A stretch of DNA of 64,000 nt from CAJQQY01 sp964564545. Lineage in GTDB: Bacteria; Bacteroidota; Bacteroidia; Chitinophagales; Saprospiraceae. Shown piece by piece: positions 27,029-36,278 of the stretch. The stretch covers positions 1 through 64,000 of the forward strand of contig CAZMBP010000054.1 of assembly GCA_964564545.1 (NCBI GenBank), written 5' to 3'. The notes beneath the pieces were generated by a model, which saw only the letters and a program-made list of their open reading frames with translations, searched no databases and had not been told where the DNA came from. A program made the position numbers and the translations under genes. Position 1 is the first letter of the stretch; each line of letters starts with the position of its first letter.

Positions 27029-28136
27029 TTATGTAAGTCAATTGTTTATTAAATAACTGCTTTGTTTTTATGAGAAAAATAAAAATAATAATTCTTGATT
27101 AAACTCATCAAAATTTACTAAAAGTAAAAAAAAATGAAAAAAACTTCGTGGAATTAAGAATAATAATTGAAAAATTAAACCACCTCTCAACATGCTAACA
27201 AGGTATTGCAAGAATCACAATAATGGTTTCATAGCCACACCATAAATGATGGAATTATGAAACTTTTGCTTCTTTTGCACCCAACAAAAGCATAGGAGAT
27301 TTCCTTAGGTTAAACCTATTTTTCAATCTGTTTCTGAATTTGTTTTATTATTATTTTCAAAGAATCCACCTAGTGACTTTTCGTAATATATCAATGTATT
27401 CCCAGGTAACAAATGATAAAAATCACTACAATTATTTATTTCTATTACTCGTACCTAAACTAGTAATTATGGCAAACTTGTAACAATACTATTACCAAAA
27501 ACATGAGTCACTACCTTTTAGGTTAGCAACTTCTTGTTTCACATTTATTTTGACGGATGAATTTAGATGTTGATTCATTTACAGCAAAACAGGTTTCTCT
27601 TTTTCCAATTTCACCTTCAATGACATATAATTTTAAATTTTAATGTTGAAAATTGTTATCTATTCCTTTTTATTAAAAAATATTATTTTTTTTCCTTATT
27701 ATTGCTTTGCCGAAAAGATTAGAATTTTTTTCACATTTAAATAATTAAAAATTTCTATTCTCTCAGGCAGCACGAATCCTTCAAACGTGCCTCTTACCTA
27801 ACAAAGACCTATCAATTATTTATTCTGAAAAACCCTCTTAATCCTATGGACAATTGATGATGTTCTATAAGTTATTTTAAAATAACTTCATTTATACATT
27901 TGATCAGTTTGTCAATTTTAAATACAACTTCTTAATTCCGATTGTTAATTTTATTGGAAAAAGATTTAAAGTTCACCCAATACAAATGTTTAGATTTTTA
28001 ATAGAAGTCAAAAACAGGTTTACTTTAATTACCTTTTTTTCTTAGACCTTACAAATCGCAACAACAGAATTAATATTGAAACAAAGAAGTTTCTTTAATC
28101 AAAGAAACACTAATATTAAAATACCAAAACCTAAAC
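27029..28136. other. Long intergenic region
   Basis: 1.1 kb without a coding frame I can support. A structured patch lies at about 27220-27330: GTTTCATA (27226-27233) pairs with TATGAAAC (27256-27263), enclosing CCATAAATGATGG, followed by CTTTTG/CAAAAG and AGGTTAAACCT hairpins. Near the end, GTTTCTTT-AATC-AAAGAAAC (28089-28108) forms a small hairpin in the leader of the next gene. No tRNA, CRISPR or IS is seen. Confidence 0.4.
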
Positions 28137-30842
28137 ATGGCTATGCTAAAGTTTCTCCCACTTTTCATTTTAGTTGCATTGACCACTTCACTTACCGCTC
28201 AAAAAGAAGCGAACATCTGGTACTTCGGTCACAATGCTGGACTTGATTTTAATTCAGGTGATCCCGTTCCTTTAACCGATGGAGTAATGAATACTGATGA
28301 AGGATGTGCAAGTATTGCAGATGCTAATGGAGTATTACTTTTCTATACAGATGGCACCTTTGTTTGGAATAAGAACCATCAACAAATGCCAAATGGCTTT
28401 GGATTACTTGGCCATAAGTCCAGTACTCAATCAGGTGTGATAGTTCCAAAACCAGGTAGTGTAAATATCTATTATGTATTCACCGTTGATTATACTGCGA
28501 ACCCAGGAGGAATCGCTTATTCTGAAGTTGATATGAGTTTAGAAGGAGGACTTGGTGATGTTACCGCTGCTAAAAATATACAACTAATCACCCCTGCTTG
28601 CGAAAAAATTACTGCTGTTTTACATGAAAACAAACAAGATATTTGGGTCATTGGACATGCCTGGAATTCTGCTAACTACTTGGCCTGGTTAGTCACCCCA
28701 ACAGGTGTAAATACTAATCCAGTCATTTCCACTATCGGTTCTGTAACTGGACCAGTTGGGGCTAATAATTTTAATTCCATTGGCTACTTAAAAGCATCAC
28801 CCGAAGGTGATCGAATTGCTTCAGCACATTGGTATGATTTAAATAGAGTTGAAGTTTTTGATTTTGATAACTCAACAGGCCAATTAAGTAATATCATTAC
28901 CTTGACCGATTTTACGGGAAGTGGTTGTTATGGAGTTGAGTTCGCTCCCTCAGAACCAATTCTTTATGTTACCGAAAGAACTTACGATGGTTATTTATAT
29001 CAATATGATTTATCGAGTAATAACCAAACAACCATCAATAATTCTCGAATTGCCTTGGATAGTTTTGACGGAAGATGGGGAGCGATTCAACTAGGACCAG
29101 ATGGTCGAATGTATGTTTCCAAAAGAAATTCTACGAACTTGGCAGTAATCAATAAACCAGATGTTTTAGGATTTGATTGTAGTTATGTTAGTAATGGTGT
29201 TTACTTAGGAGGACAAATTGCATGGATAGGTTTACCTTCTTTTATACAATCCTACTTTGTCGTGGCAGATTTTTCATTTGAAGGATTATGCCCTGGCAAT
29301 CCAACACAATTTACTCTCGAGGTAGCAGACTCCGGATTAGATTCATTGAAATGGGATTTTGGAGATCCAGATTCTGGAGCAGATAATTATTCTACAGAAA
29401 CGGATCCAATTCATATTTTTTCTGACACAGGTACTTTTGAAGTTACCCTCATTGTATTTGGAGATGGACTGTCTGATACCAGTATTCAAGAAATAACTTT
29501 AGAGATTCCTGAAGTAGATTTGGGGCCTGATTTAGTGACTTGCCCAAATGAACTAAATGTCTTAGATGCAACTACACTTAATGCTACTTACCTATGGTCA
29601 GATGGATCTACTAATCCGACTTTAATTGCCATTAATCCTGGAATTTATTCCGTAGTAATTGAAATTGATGGGTGTCCAGCAAGTGATACAATTCTTGTTT
29701 CTCATTTACCAACCCCCGATTTAGATCTTGGTGAAGATCCATCTATCTGTGAAAATGAAATATTTACATTTGATGCAACTACGCCAAATGTAGCCACTTA
29801 TTTATGGCAAAATAATTCTGCTGCACCAACCTTGGCAGCCGCTTCAGAAGGAGATTATTCAGTAACGGTTACAGGTACCAATGGCTGTACTTCTATCGAC
29901 TCTGCATTTTTGACAATTAATCCATTACCAGTTTTTAGCTTAGGGCCAGATACTGAAGTTTGTGAAAATGAAAATTATTTGTTGGATGCAGGACTTGGAA
30001 ATAACAGTACTTACTTATGGCAAGATGGATCGACCACTCCAACTTTAAATGTTTCTCAAGGTGGTATTTATTCTGTTGAGGTAACTACTTTGGGATGTAC
30101 GAGTTCGGATGAAGTTGAAATATTTTATACCTCTCTTCCAATAGTTGACCTTGGAAATGATACTTTAATTTGTCAAGATGGAGAATTATTGTTAGATGCA
30201 TACTATGATGATGTAACCACTTATACTTGGCAAAATAATTCCAACCTTCCTACATTCAATGTTACCGAACCAGGAACATACACGGTTACATTAGAAAACA
30301 TTTGCGGAACAACTACTGACGAAATTGTCATTGGAGAGAATGTTCCTCCTGTTCCTTTATTCATTGGAAATGATACAGTAATTTGTATTGGTGATTCCTA
30401 TTTGATTGATGCAACCAATACAAATACGACACATTACTTGTGGCATACAGGAAGTGATGAACCAACTATCACAGTTCAAGATCCTGGTTTTTATGCCATC
30501 ACTTGGGCGAACGAATGTGGATTTGTAACTGAATCAATTGAAGTTGAAGATCGAAAATGTGAATGCCCAGTAATTTTCCCAAATGCATTTTCACCTGACG
30601 GAAATGGATGGAACGAAAGATTCAATACTGTTTCTCCATGTGCTTTCACAAAGTATAATTTAAAAATATTTTCTCGTTGGGGAGAGTTACTTTTTGAAAC
30701 TAGTGATCCCTCTTTCGATGCAGGGTGGAATGGAACATTTAATGGAAAAGATGTACAAGATGGAGTTTACGTGTACACTTGTGAATACGAACATGAATTT
30801 GATAAAGGAAGAATTTCAGGAGATGTAACTATTTTGAGATAA
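28137..30842 (+). CDS. Large secreted repeat protein, type IX secretion type B sorting domain
   Basis: 901 residues: signal peptide ending TAQK (residue 22), an N-terminal propeller-like region (25-375, ANIWYFGHNAGLDF), a PKD domain (about 380-465, LKWDFGDPD), then five related Ig-like repeats of about 75-80 residues, each starting near DLG-x-D-x-x-[IV]-C and containing YLWQDGS-type cores and a closing C. The final 95 residues (IFPNAFSPDGNGWNERF, IFSRWGELLFE, GVYVYTCEY) are the gliding-motility-associated C-terminal (CHU_C) domain that directs export by the type IX system. Probably a cell-surface adhesin or motility-linked protein. Confidence 0.92.
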   Translation: MAMLKFLPLFILVALTTSLTAQKEANIWYFGHNAGLDFNSGDPVPLTDGVMNTDEGCASIADANGVLLFYTDGTFVWNKNHQQMPNGFGLLGHKSSTQSGVIVPKPGSVNIYYVFTVDYTANPGGIAYSEVDMSLEGGLGDVTAAKNIQLITPACEKITAVLHENKQDIWVIGHAWNSANYLAWLVTPTGVNTNPVISTIGSVTGPVGANNFNSIGYLKASPEGDRIASAHWYDLNRVEVFDFDNSTGQLSNIITLTDFTGSGCYGVEFAPSEPILYVTERTYDGYLYQYDLSSNNQTTINNSRIALDSFDGRWGAIQLGPDGRMYVSKRNSTNLAVINKPDVLGFDCSYVSNGVYLGGQIAWIGLPSFIQSYFVVADFSFEGLCPGNPTQFTLEVADSGLDSLKWDFGDPDSGADNYSTETDPIHIFSDTGTFEVTLIVFGDGLSDTSIQEITLEIPEVDLGPDLVTCPNELNVLDATTLNATYLWSDGSTNPTLIAINPGIYSVVIEIDGCPASDTILVSHLPTPDLDLGEDPSICENEIFTFDATTPNVATYLWQNNSAAPTLAAASEGDYSVTVTGTNGCTSIDSAFLTINPLPVFSLGPDTEVCENENYLLDAGLGNNSTYLWQDGSTTPTLNVSQGGIYSVEVTTLGCTSSDEVEIFYTSLPIVDLGNDTLICQDGELLLDAYYDDVTTYTWQNNSNLPTFNVTEPGTYTVTLENICGTTTDEIVIGENVPPVPLFIGNDTVICIGDSYLIDATNTNTTHYLWHTGSDEPTITVQDPGFYAITWANECGFVTESIEVEDRKCECPVIFPNAFSPDGNGWNERFNTVSPCAFTKYNLKIFSRWGELLFETSDPSFDAGWNGTFNGKDVQDGVYVYTCEYEHEFDKGRISGDVTILR

Positions 30843-30877
30843 TTTATCAATAAAAGTTTTCCATAAATTAGAATAAA

Positions 30878-30919
30878 AAAACAGGAATTTGGTCATTTCA
30901 CCAAATTCCTGTTTTCATT
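30878..30919 (+). terminator. Intrinsic terminator
   Basis: Perfect 16-bp stem AAAACAGGAATTTGGT/ACCAAATTCCTGTTTT with loop CATTTC, just after the large repeat protein. Confidence 0.92.
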
Positions 30920-31083
30920 TTTCAGGTAGAAATTGCAAGAGTTTTTAATACAAGATGAATCTTTATTCAGATCTCAGCTCTGTCCAATATTCGACAATCA
31001 AATTCCTTCCCTCTACTTTTTTCTTTTTTTCCAATATCAAAAACTATCTTTAGAGGGAAGAATTTTCTTCTTTAAAATAATCT

Positions 31084-32505
31084 ATGCCTCAAATGAAAAA
31101 ATTATTTATTTTTCTCTTTCCTGCATTTCTATTTTTTGCTTGCCAAAATACGGAAACATCAAATGCCGTAAAAATTACTGGAACCATAGAAAATCCAGTT
31201 TCCGAAAAGGCTACCATTCGATATGGTGATTCTACTCACACCGCTGAAGTGGTTGATGGTAAATTTGTTCTCGATTTTGAATTGACAAAACCAGAAATGA
31301 TTTCTTTCAAACACGGTCCTGAATCAGGTGGTTTATATCTCGAACCTGGCGACAATGTAACTTTAGCTTTAAACCCTGAACAATTCGATGAGACATTAAA
31401 ATTAGCTGGTGAAGGTGCTGAAGAGAGCAATTATCTTTTAGCCAAATATCTTTTGAATGAAAAGTACAATGATAAAATGAAAGAAATTTATTCTTCAAAA
31501 CCTGAAGAATTTGCGGCTTCCATGAATGAAATAAAAAAGGTAAATGAAGAGCATTTAGACACTTATTCTAAGGCTCATAAAAATATGAATTCAGACTTTT
31601 TGAAAAATGAAAAATCGTCTATCCTTTATACTTGGGCAACTGATAAAATAAATTACCCAGCTTACTATCCTTATTATGCAGGCGCTGATGCTCCTGAATT
31701 AGAATTAGGAGATGACTATTTATCTTTTATGAATGACATTGATATGAATGACGAAAGTTCTTTTGAAAACAATCGCCAGTATAAGCAGATGATAAATGCC
31801 TACATCAATGGCATGGGAAGTAAAGCTGGAAAAGGTTTAGACAATTTAGCCGGAATGTTTGAAGCTGCTCAAAACAAAATCAAAAGTGACAAAATCAAAA
31901 GTGGAATTTTATCAAAAACATTGACCAACTTCTTAAATTATAATGATGCTACTGGCGCTGAAAAATACGTGGAGATGTTTAATAAAATGTCAACAGATGA
32001 AAAGCAGAAAAAAGCAATTGCTGAAGCTCACTCGACTGCTATGAAATTATTGAAAGGAAAACCTGCTCCTACTTTTAACTATATCGATACCAAAGGTGAA
32101 GAAGTTGCTTTGGAAAATTTAAAAGGAAAAAATGTATATGTTGATGTTTGGGCAACTTGGTGTGGCCCTTGCAAAAGAGAAATTCCACACTTAAAAGAAT
32201 TAGAAGAAAAATATCATGAAAACGATAACATCGTCTTTATGAGTGTTTCGATAGACAAAATGGAAGACAAAGATAAGTGGTTAAAAATGGTTGAAGAAAA
32301 AGAATTAAGTGGTGTTCAGTTAATGGCAGATAAGGATTGGAAATCATCCATTTGTACCGACTATGCCATTAGAGGAATTCCTAGATTTTTACTCATTGAT
32401 AAGGATGGAAATATCATGGATAAAAATGCTCCACGTCCTTCCTCTAAAGAAATTAAAGAAGTCATGGCAGATTTAGCTAAACCAAATTTGACATCGATGA
32501 AATAG
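31084..32505 (+). CDS. TlpA-type thioredoxin-fold lipoprotein with DUF4369 domain
   Basis: 473 residues. The leader KKLFIFLFPAFLFFACQN gives a lipoprotein; translation may start at 31093 (MKKLF) rather than 31084. Residues about 28-125 look like the DUF4369 beta domain, then a helical middle part, and a C-terminal TlpA/AhpC-TSA domain (about 330-465) with DVWATWCGPCKRE, active-site Cys360 and Cys363 counted from 31084. Such proteins reduce or isomerise disulfides in the periplasm. Full active site present. A long hairpin follows the stop. Confidence 0.9.
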   Translation: MPQMKKLFIFLFPAFLFFACQNTETSNAVKITGTIENPVSEKATIRYGDSTHTAEVVDGKFVLDFELTKPEMISFKHGPESGGLYLEPGDNVTLALNPEQFDETLKLAGEGAEESNYLLAKYLLNEKYNDKMKEIYSSKPEEFAASMNEIKKVNEEHLDTYSKAHKNMNSDFLKNEKSSILYTWATDKINYPAYYPYYAGADAPELELGDDYLSFMNDIDMNDESSFENNRQYKQMINAYINGMGSKAGKGLDNLAGMFEAAQNKIKSDKIKSGILSKTLTNFLNYNDATGAEKYVEMFNKMSTDEKQKKAIAEAHSTAMKLLKGKPAPTFNYIDTKGEEVALENLKGKNVYVDVWATWCGPCKREIPHLKELEEKYHENDNIVFMSVSIDKMEDKDKWLKMVEEKELSGVQLMADKDWKSSICTDYAIRGIPRFLLIDKDGNIMDKNAPRPSSKEIKEVMADLAKPNLTSMK

Positions 32506-32509
32506 TTTT

Positions 32510-32604
32510 GTTAACGATGAACTGATAACGGTGAACGGTTAACTTTCCATTACAATAGAAACTATAGGGAGTTAACCGTTCACCCTTATCAGTTCATCAT
32601 TAAC
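32510..32604. repeat. Long palindromic hairpin, 34-bp arms
   Basis: Left arm 32510-32543 and right arm 32571-32604 are inverse complements except at two positions, with a 27-base loop. No T-run follows on either strand, so it is not a standard intrinsic terminator. Internal wording (GATAACGGTGAACGG) resembles the hairpin at 19683-19726, suggesting a family of intergenic palindromes. Confidence 0.7.
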
Positions 32605-32641
32605 CATTATTTCCGTATGTTTGGGAAAACAAAACGAACCT

Positions 32642-34078
32642 ATGGAATTGATTGATAAATTTTTAGCAGACTTCGCTTCATTTGTCTGGGGATTACCTCT
32701 TTTATTTTTGCTAATTGGAGGAGGTTTAGGCTTATTGATTTATAGTAGATTTTTACCTTTCCGATATTTATTTCATGCCATTCAAGTTCTTCGTGGGAAA
32801 TATGATGATCCAAATGATCCTGGACATATTAGCCATTTTCAAGCCTTGACAACTGCCCTTTCTGCAACGATTGGAATGGGAAATATTGCTGGTGTAGCAG
32901 TCGCCATTACTATTGGTGGACCAGGTGCGATTTTTTGGATGTGGATGAGTGGGATCATTGGAATGAGTACTAAGTTTTTCACTTCCACATTGGCAATTAT
33001 GTATCGTGGAAAAGAACCAGGTGCGCCAGAATCAATTAAACTAAAATCAAGTTCAGAAGACATCTTAGATGAAAGCTTGGAAGGAAAAACTGTGAAAAAT
33101 GTGGAAGGTGGACCAATGTATTTTATCGTAGAAGGTTTGGGACAAAACTGGAAACCATTGGCTATATTTTTTAGTTTGGCAGGTTTGCTTGGTGCGCTCC
33201 CTGTTTTTAATGTTAACCAATTGACTCAAGCTATTGGTGATATTTTACTCGAGCCAAATGGAATTGATGTTAATTTCAATGTCAATTTAACTATAGGAAT
33301 AGTACTCGCAATTATAACTGCTATCGTCATTCTTGGAGGCCTAAAAAGAATCAGCCAACTCTCCGCTCGATTGGTACCTTCGATGGTTTTACTTTATTTT
33401 CTTTCAGTCGTGTGTATATTGTTATTAAATTATGATGAAGTGCCAAAATACTTTATGATGATCTTTACAGACGCATTCGCAGCAAAAAATTATTCAGGTG
33501 ATCCTTTGCTTGGAGGAATGGTTGGAGGACTAATTTTATTAGGAATTCGAAGAGGTGCATTTTCTAATGAAGCAGGTATCGGAACTGCTCCGATGGCTCA
33601 TGGTGCTGCCAAAACTAATGAACCTGTACGGGAAGGATTAGTTGCTATGCTTGGTCCAGCGATTGATACTTTGATCGTATGTACTTTGACCGCATTAGCA
33701 ATATTGGTGACTGGAGTTTGGCAAACTTCAGGAGCGAATGGAGTAAGTTTAACAGCTACCGCTTTTAGTAATTCCTTTCCTGTTTTTGGAAATTACTTAT
33801 TGCTTTTATGCGTAGCGGTTTTTAGTATTTCTTCCTTATTTTCTTATTCTTATTATGGCTCAAAATGTATGGGTTTTATTTTTGGACATAAGAACAAACA
33901 CTTTTATAATTATTTCTATATCGCAAGTATTATTATTGGAGCGACTTACCCGCTAAGTTCAATGCTTAATTTAATTGATGGAAGTTTTGCTTTGATGGCT
34001 ATTCCGACGATGACAGCAACGATTCTGATGGCTCCAAGAGTGATGAAAGAGGCGAAGAAATATTTTGATAAACTGTAG
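32642..34078 (+). CDS. AGCS-family alanine or glycine:Na+ symporter
   Basis: ATG at 32642 is preferred to the in-frame TTG at 32621, giving 478 residues with about 11 membrane segments. Signature segments are TALSATIGMGNIAGVAVAI in the first third, GGPGAIFWMW, and GGLILLGIRRGAFSNEAGIG followed by TAPMAHGAA. These identify the alanine/glycine:cation symporter family. A 46-residue insert near SIKLKSSSEDILDESLEG is a cytoplasmic loop. Likely uptake of alanine, glycine or a related amino acid with Na+. A convergent terminator pair with the Mpl gene follows. Confidence 0.92.
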   Translation: MELIDKFLADFASFVWGLPLLFLLIGGGLGLLIYSRFLPFRYLFHAIQVLRGKYDDPNDPGHISHFQALTTALSATIGMGNIAGVAVAITIGGPGAIFWMWMSGIIGMSTKFFTSTLAIMYRGKEPGAPESIKLKSSSEDILDESLEGKTVKNVEGGPMYFIVEGLGQNWKPLAIFFSLAGLLGALPVFNVNQLTQAIGDILLEPNGIDVNFNVNLTIGIVLAIITAIVILGGLKRISQLSARLVPSMVLLYFLSVVCILLLNYDEVPKYFMMIFTDAFAAKNYSGDPLLGGMVGGLILLGIRRGAFSNEAGIGTAPMAHGAAKTNEPVREGLVAMLGPAIDTLIVCTLTALAILVTGVWQTSGANGVSLTATAFSNSFPVFGNYLLLLCVAVFSISSLFSYSYYGSKCMGFIFGHKNKHFYNYFYIASIIIGATYPLSSMLNLIDGSFALMAIPTMTATILMAPRVMKEAKKYFDKL

Positions 34079-34154
34079 TTTTTTTTTGAATCATATAAGG
34101 CATATAAGTCTTCATCGTGGGAACCTTATATGCCTTATATGGTTCAAAAAAAAA
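34079..34154. terminator. Bidirectional terminator
   Basis: An A/T-rich stem of about 28 bp: 34081-34108 pairs with 34125-34152 with one mismatch. A T-run and an A-run at the outer ends serve both the symporter gene and the convergent Mpl gene. Confidence 0.88.
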
Positions 34155-34156
34155 TC

Positions 34157-35521
34157 CTATTTTTTCAACAAAGCTGTCGCTTCTTTCTTCAAATCCAATC
34201 CTCCAAATGTCCCAGAAGTCATCATCACCAAATTCTTATTTTCCCACTTAAACCTTTTCAAAATCGACAACACTTTTGCATTGTCCGTCACCACTTCAAT
34301 ATTTGGATGATCGAAAGCAGCTTTTACTTCTTCAGTCGAAATTGGAGGTAAATTTTTCATCTCTAAGGTATGTTCACTAAAATAAACCACCGCTTTATCA
34401 GCAGCATTCATCGTACGTGCATACTCTGTTAGAAAATTTTTATTCAAACTAGAAAAAGTATGTAATTCCAAACAAGCAATCAATTTACGTTTTGGATGTT
34501 GAGCTTTCAAAGCTTTAATTGTTGCCTCCACCTTACTTGGGGCATGTGCAAAATCTAAATAGGCTAGACAAGTTTTTGTTTTTTTCAAAAGCTGTAAACG
34601 CTTGGCTGCTCCCTTGAACGATTTAATAGTTTTGAAAAATTGAGCATCAGTTATTCCTATTTTTTTACAAACCAAATAAGCTGCTCTAAGATTTTCTAGA
34701 TTATGTTTTCCAAAAATACCAAGTGCAACTGGCTTTCCTTTTTCATTTTTAATAATCGATTTTCCATCTTTCAATGTTGAATCAAAGGCTTCATAAGCTT
34801 CTGCTTCAAATTTTGGCTTTTTAATCTTTTGCAAAATATCATTAACGTGTTCGTCATTCTTATAAAAAAACAAAGTCCCATCTTTTTCAATCGTCTTTAT
34901 ATATTTGGCAAACTGAGATTTATAGTTCTCAAAAGTTGGAAACACATTGATATGATCCCAAGCAATACCAGTAATTACCGTGACATGAGGTTTATAATGC
35001 AATATTTTTGGTCGTCGATCAATCGGTGAAGACAAATATTCATCGCCTTCCACTACCATCAATGGAGCATCAGACAATCGAACCATCGAATCAAATCCTT
35101 CAATCTGAGCACCGACTAAATAATCAAAATCAATCTTGTTACTTTTAAGTACATGGAGGATTATGGAAGTAGTAGTCGTTTTTCCATGACTTCCAGCGAT
35201 GACCACACGTTTTTTATCTTTTGCTTGTTCAAAAAGGAACTCAGGATAAGAATAAATTTTTAAACCTAGTTTTTTGGCCTTTTTCAATTCTGGATTATTC
35301 TTTCGGGCATGCATTCCTAAAATGATAACATCAATGTCTTTAGTAATTCGGTCAGTATCCCAGCCCATTGTCTCAGGCAGCAAACCATGTTTTAGAAGTC
35401 TCTCCTTGGAAGGATTGTAAATTTCATCATCTGAACCTGTTACGGTATGATGATTGTAATTAAGTGCTATAGCAAGATTGTGCATTGCAGCACCTCCGAT
35501 GGCTATTAAATGTATTCGCAT
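34157..35521 (-). CDS. mpl: UDP-N-acetylmuramate:L-Ala-gamma-D-Glu-meso-Dap ligase
   Basis: 454 residues, a Mur ligase of the Mpl (murein peptide ligase) group, which joins recycled tripeptide to UDP-MurNAc. Seen: N-terminal Rossmann start RIHLIAIGGAAMHNLA, ATP loop IAGSHGKTTTTS (about 109-120), the Glu in VVEGDEYLSSP, TGIAWDHINVFP, FGKHNLENLRAA, and DFAHAPSKVEATI in the C-terminal domain. MurC shares this fold, but the WDHINVFPTFENYK block and the SRVFEPR-like end replaced by LHTFSSLNKNF support Mpl. Monocistronic. Confidence 0.85.
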   Translation of the reverse strand: MRIHLIAIGGAAMHNLAIALNYNHHTVTGSDDEIYNPSKERLLKHGLLPETMGWDTDRITKDIDVIILGMHARKNNPELKKAKKLGLKIYSYPEFLFEQAKDKKRVVIAGSHGKTTTTSIILHVLKSNKIDFDYLVGAQIEGFDSMVRLSDAPLMVVEGDEYLSSPIDRRPKILHYKPHVTVITGIAWDHINVFPTFENYKSQFAKYIKTIEKDGTLFFYKNDEHVNDILQKIKKPKFEAEAYEAFDSTLKDGKSIIKNEKGKPVALGIFGKHNLENLRAAYLVCKKIGITDAQFFKTIKSFKGAAKRLQLLKKTKTCLAYLDFAHAPSKVEATIKALKAQHPKRKLIACLELHTFSSLNKNFLTEYARTMNAADKAVVYFSEHTLEMKNLPPISTEEVKAAFDHPNIEVVTDNAKVLSILKRFKWENKNLVMMTSGTFGGLDLKKEATALLKK

Positions 35522-35720
35522 ATGATATTTTTGAGTTCTTTAATTGATTTTTTGATCATTTAAAGGACAATTTAATTTGAATATTGATTTTTTGATAAAT
35601 ATAGTTTTCAAATGTTGGTAACTTTATCAAAATGCTCTAAAAGCGGACAAATATCGTATAATATTGGTAAAATTAAATACGTTAATGAACAATTAGTGAA
35701 TAAGAATCTTATATATTTTA

Positions 35721-35728
35721 TAACTTTG
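35721..35728 (+). promoter_or_regulatory. -7 box for the lipoprotein-ytxJ-mnmD operon
   Basis: TAACTTTG, an exact TAnnTTTG match, 32 bp before ATG 35761. Confidence 0.55.
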
Positions 35729-35760
35729 TGTTACCTAATAACATATCTAAAACAATTATA

Positions 35761-35937
35761 ATGAAATCGGTAAAACTCAAAAAAATCCTCCCTGTCGCGA
35801 TTTGTTTATTTGCATTAATTTCTATGACTTCATGTAATAGAGGTGTAGGATGCCCAAGTGACTTTTCCATCAGCAAAACAGTTGTGAAAGCTGCAAAAGT
35901 AACTGTTCCAACTGTCGCTAAAAAAATACTGAAATAA
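35761..35937 (+). CDS. Small lipoprotein
   Basis: 58 residues from ATG 35761; the GTG at 35728 overlaps the -7 box and is rejected as start. Residues 7-25 form a lipoprotein signal ending MTSCNRG, so the mature peptide has only about 33 residues, lysine- and valine-rich with one further cysteine (GVGC). The gene ends 2 bp before ytxJ and is well placed behind a promoter, so it is likely real. Function unknown. Confidence 0.65.
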   Translation: MKSVKLKKILPVAICLFALISMTSCNRGVGCPSDFSISKTVVKAAKVTVPTVAKKILK

Positions 35938-35939
35938 TA

Positions 35940-36278
35940 ATGAATTGGATTCCCCTTGAATCTATTGATCAAGTCAATCAAATTGTCGAGCGATCAAAAG
36001 AAAAGCCTTGTGTGATTTTTAAACATAGCACAAGATGTTCAATTAGTTCGATGGCAAAATTCCGTCTCGAAGGAGATTGGGATATATCAGAAAACGATGT
36101 CGAAGTTTATTTTTTAGATTTAATTAAGCATCGAGACGTTTCCCACTATATCGCAGAAGAACTCTCTGTTTACCACGAATCTCCACAAATCATTTTGATA
36201 AAAGATGGTGAAGTGATTTATGATGAATCACATTTGGATATTACAGTTGATGAAATAAAAGAAAGTCTTCCTGCTTAA
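35940..36278 (+). CDS. ytxJ: Monothiol bacilliredoxin YtxJ (BrxC-like)
   Basis: 112 residues with a thioredoxin-like fold. VIFKHSTRCSISSMAKFRLE holds the single active cysteine Cys33 of YtxJ/BrxC proteins; VYFLDLIKHRDVSHYIAEEL and HESPQIILIKDGEV complete the fold. In Firmicutes the protein removes bacillithiol from protein thiols, and Bacteroidota that carry it usually make bacillithiol. It is the second gene of an operon and its stop codon directly abuts the next ATG (TAAATG). Confidence 0.88.
   Translation: MNWIPLESIDQVNQIVERSKEKPCVIFKHSTRCSISSMAKFRLEGDWDISENDVEVYFLDLIKHRDVSHYIAEELSVYHESPQIILIKDGEVIYDESHLDITVDEIKESLPA

Noticed and set aside
27220..27330. Structured patch that might be a riboswitch or small RNA
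   Set aside because: Several small hairpins are present, but there is no terminator or known aptamer core, and the next gene is about 800 bp away.
30933..31229. 98-codon plus-strand frame before the TlpA-like gene
   Set aside because: It overlaps the start of the TlpA-like gene in another frame and its protein looks like translated non-coding A/T-rich DNA.
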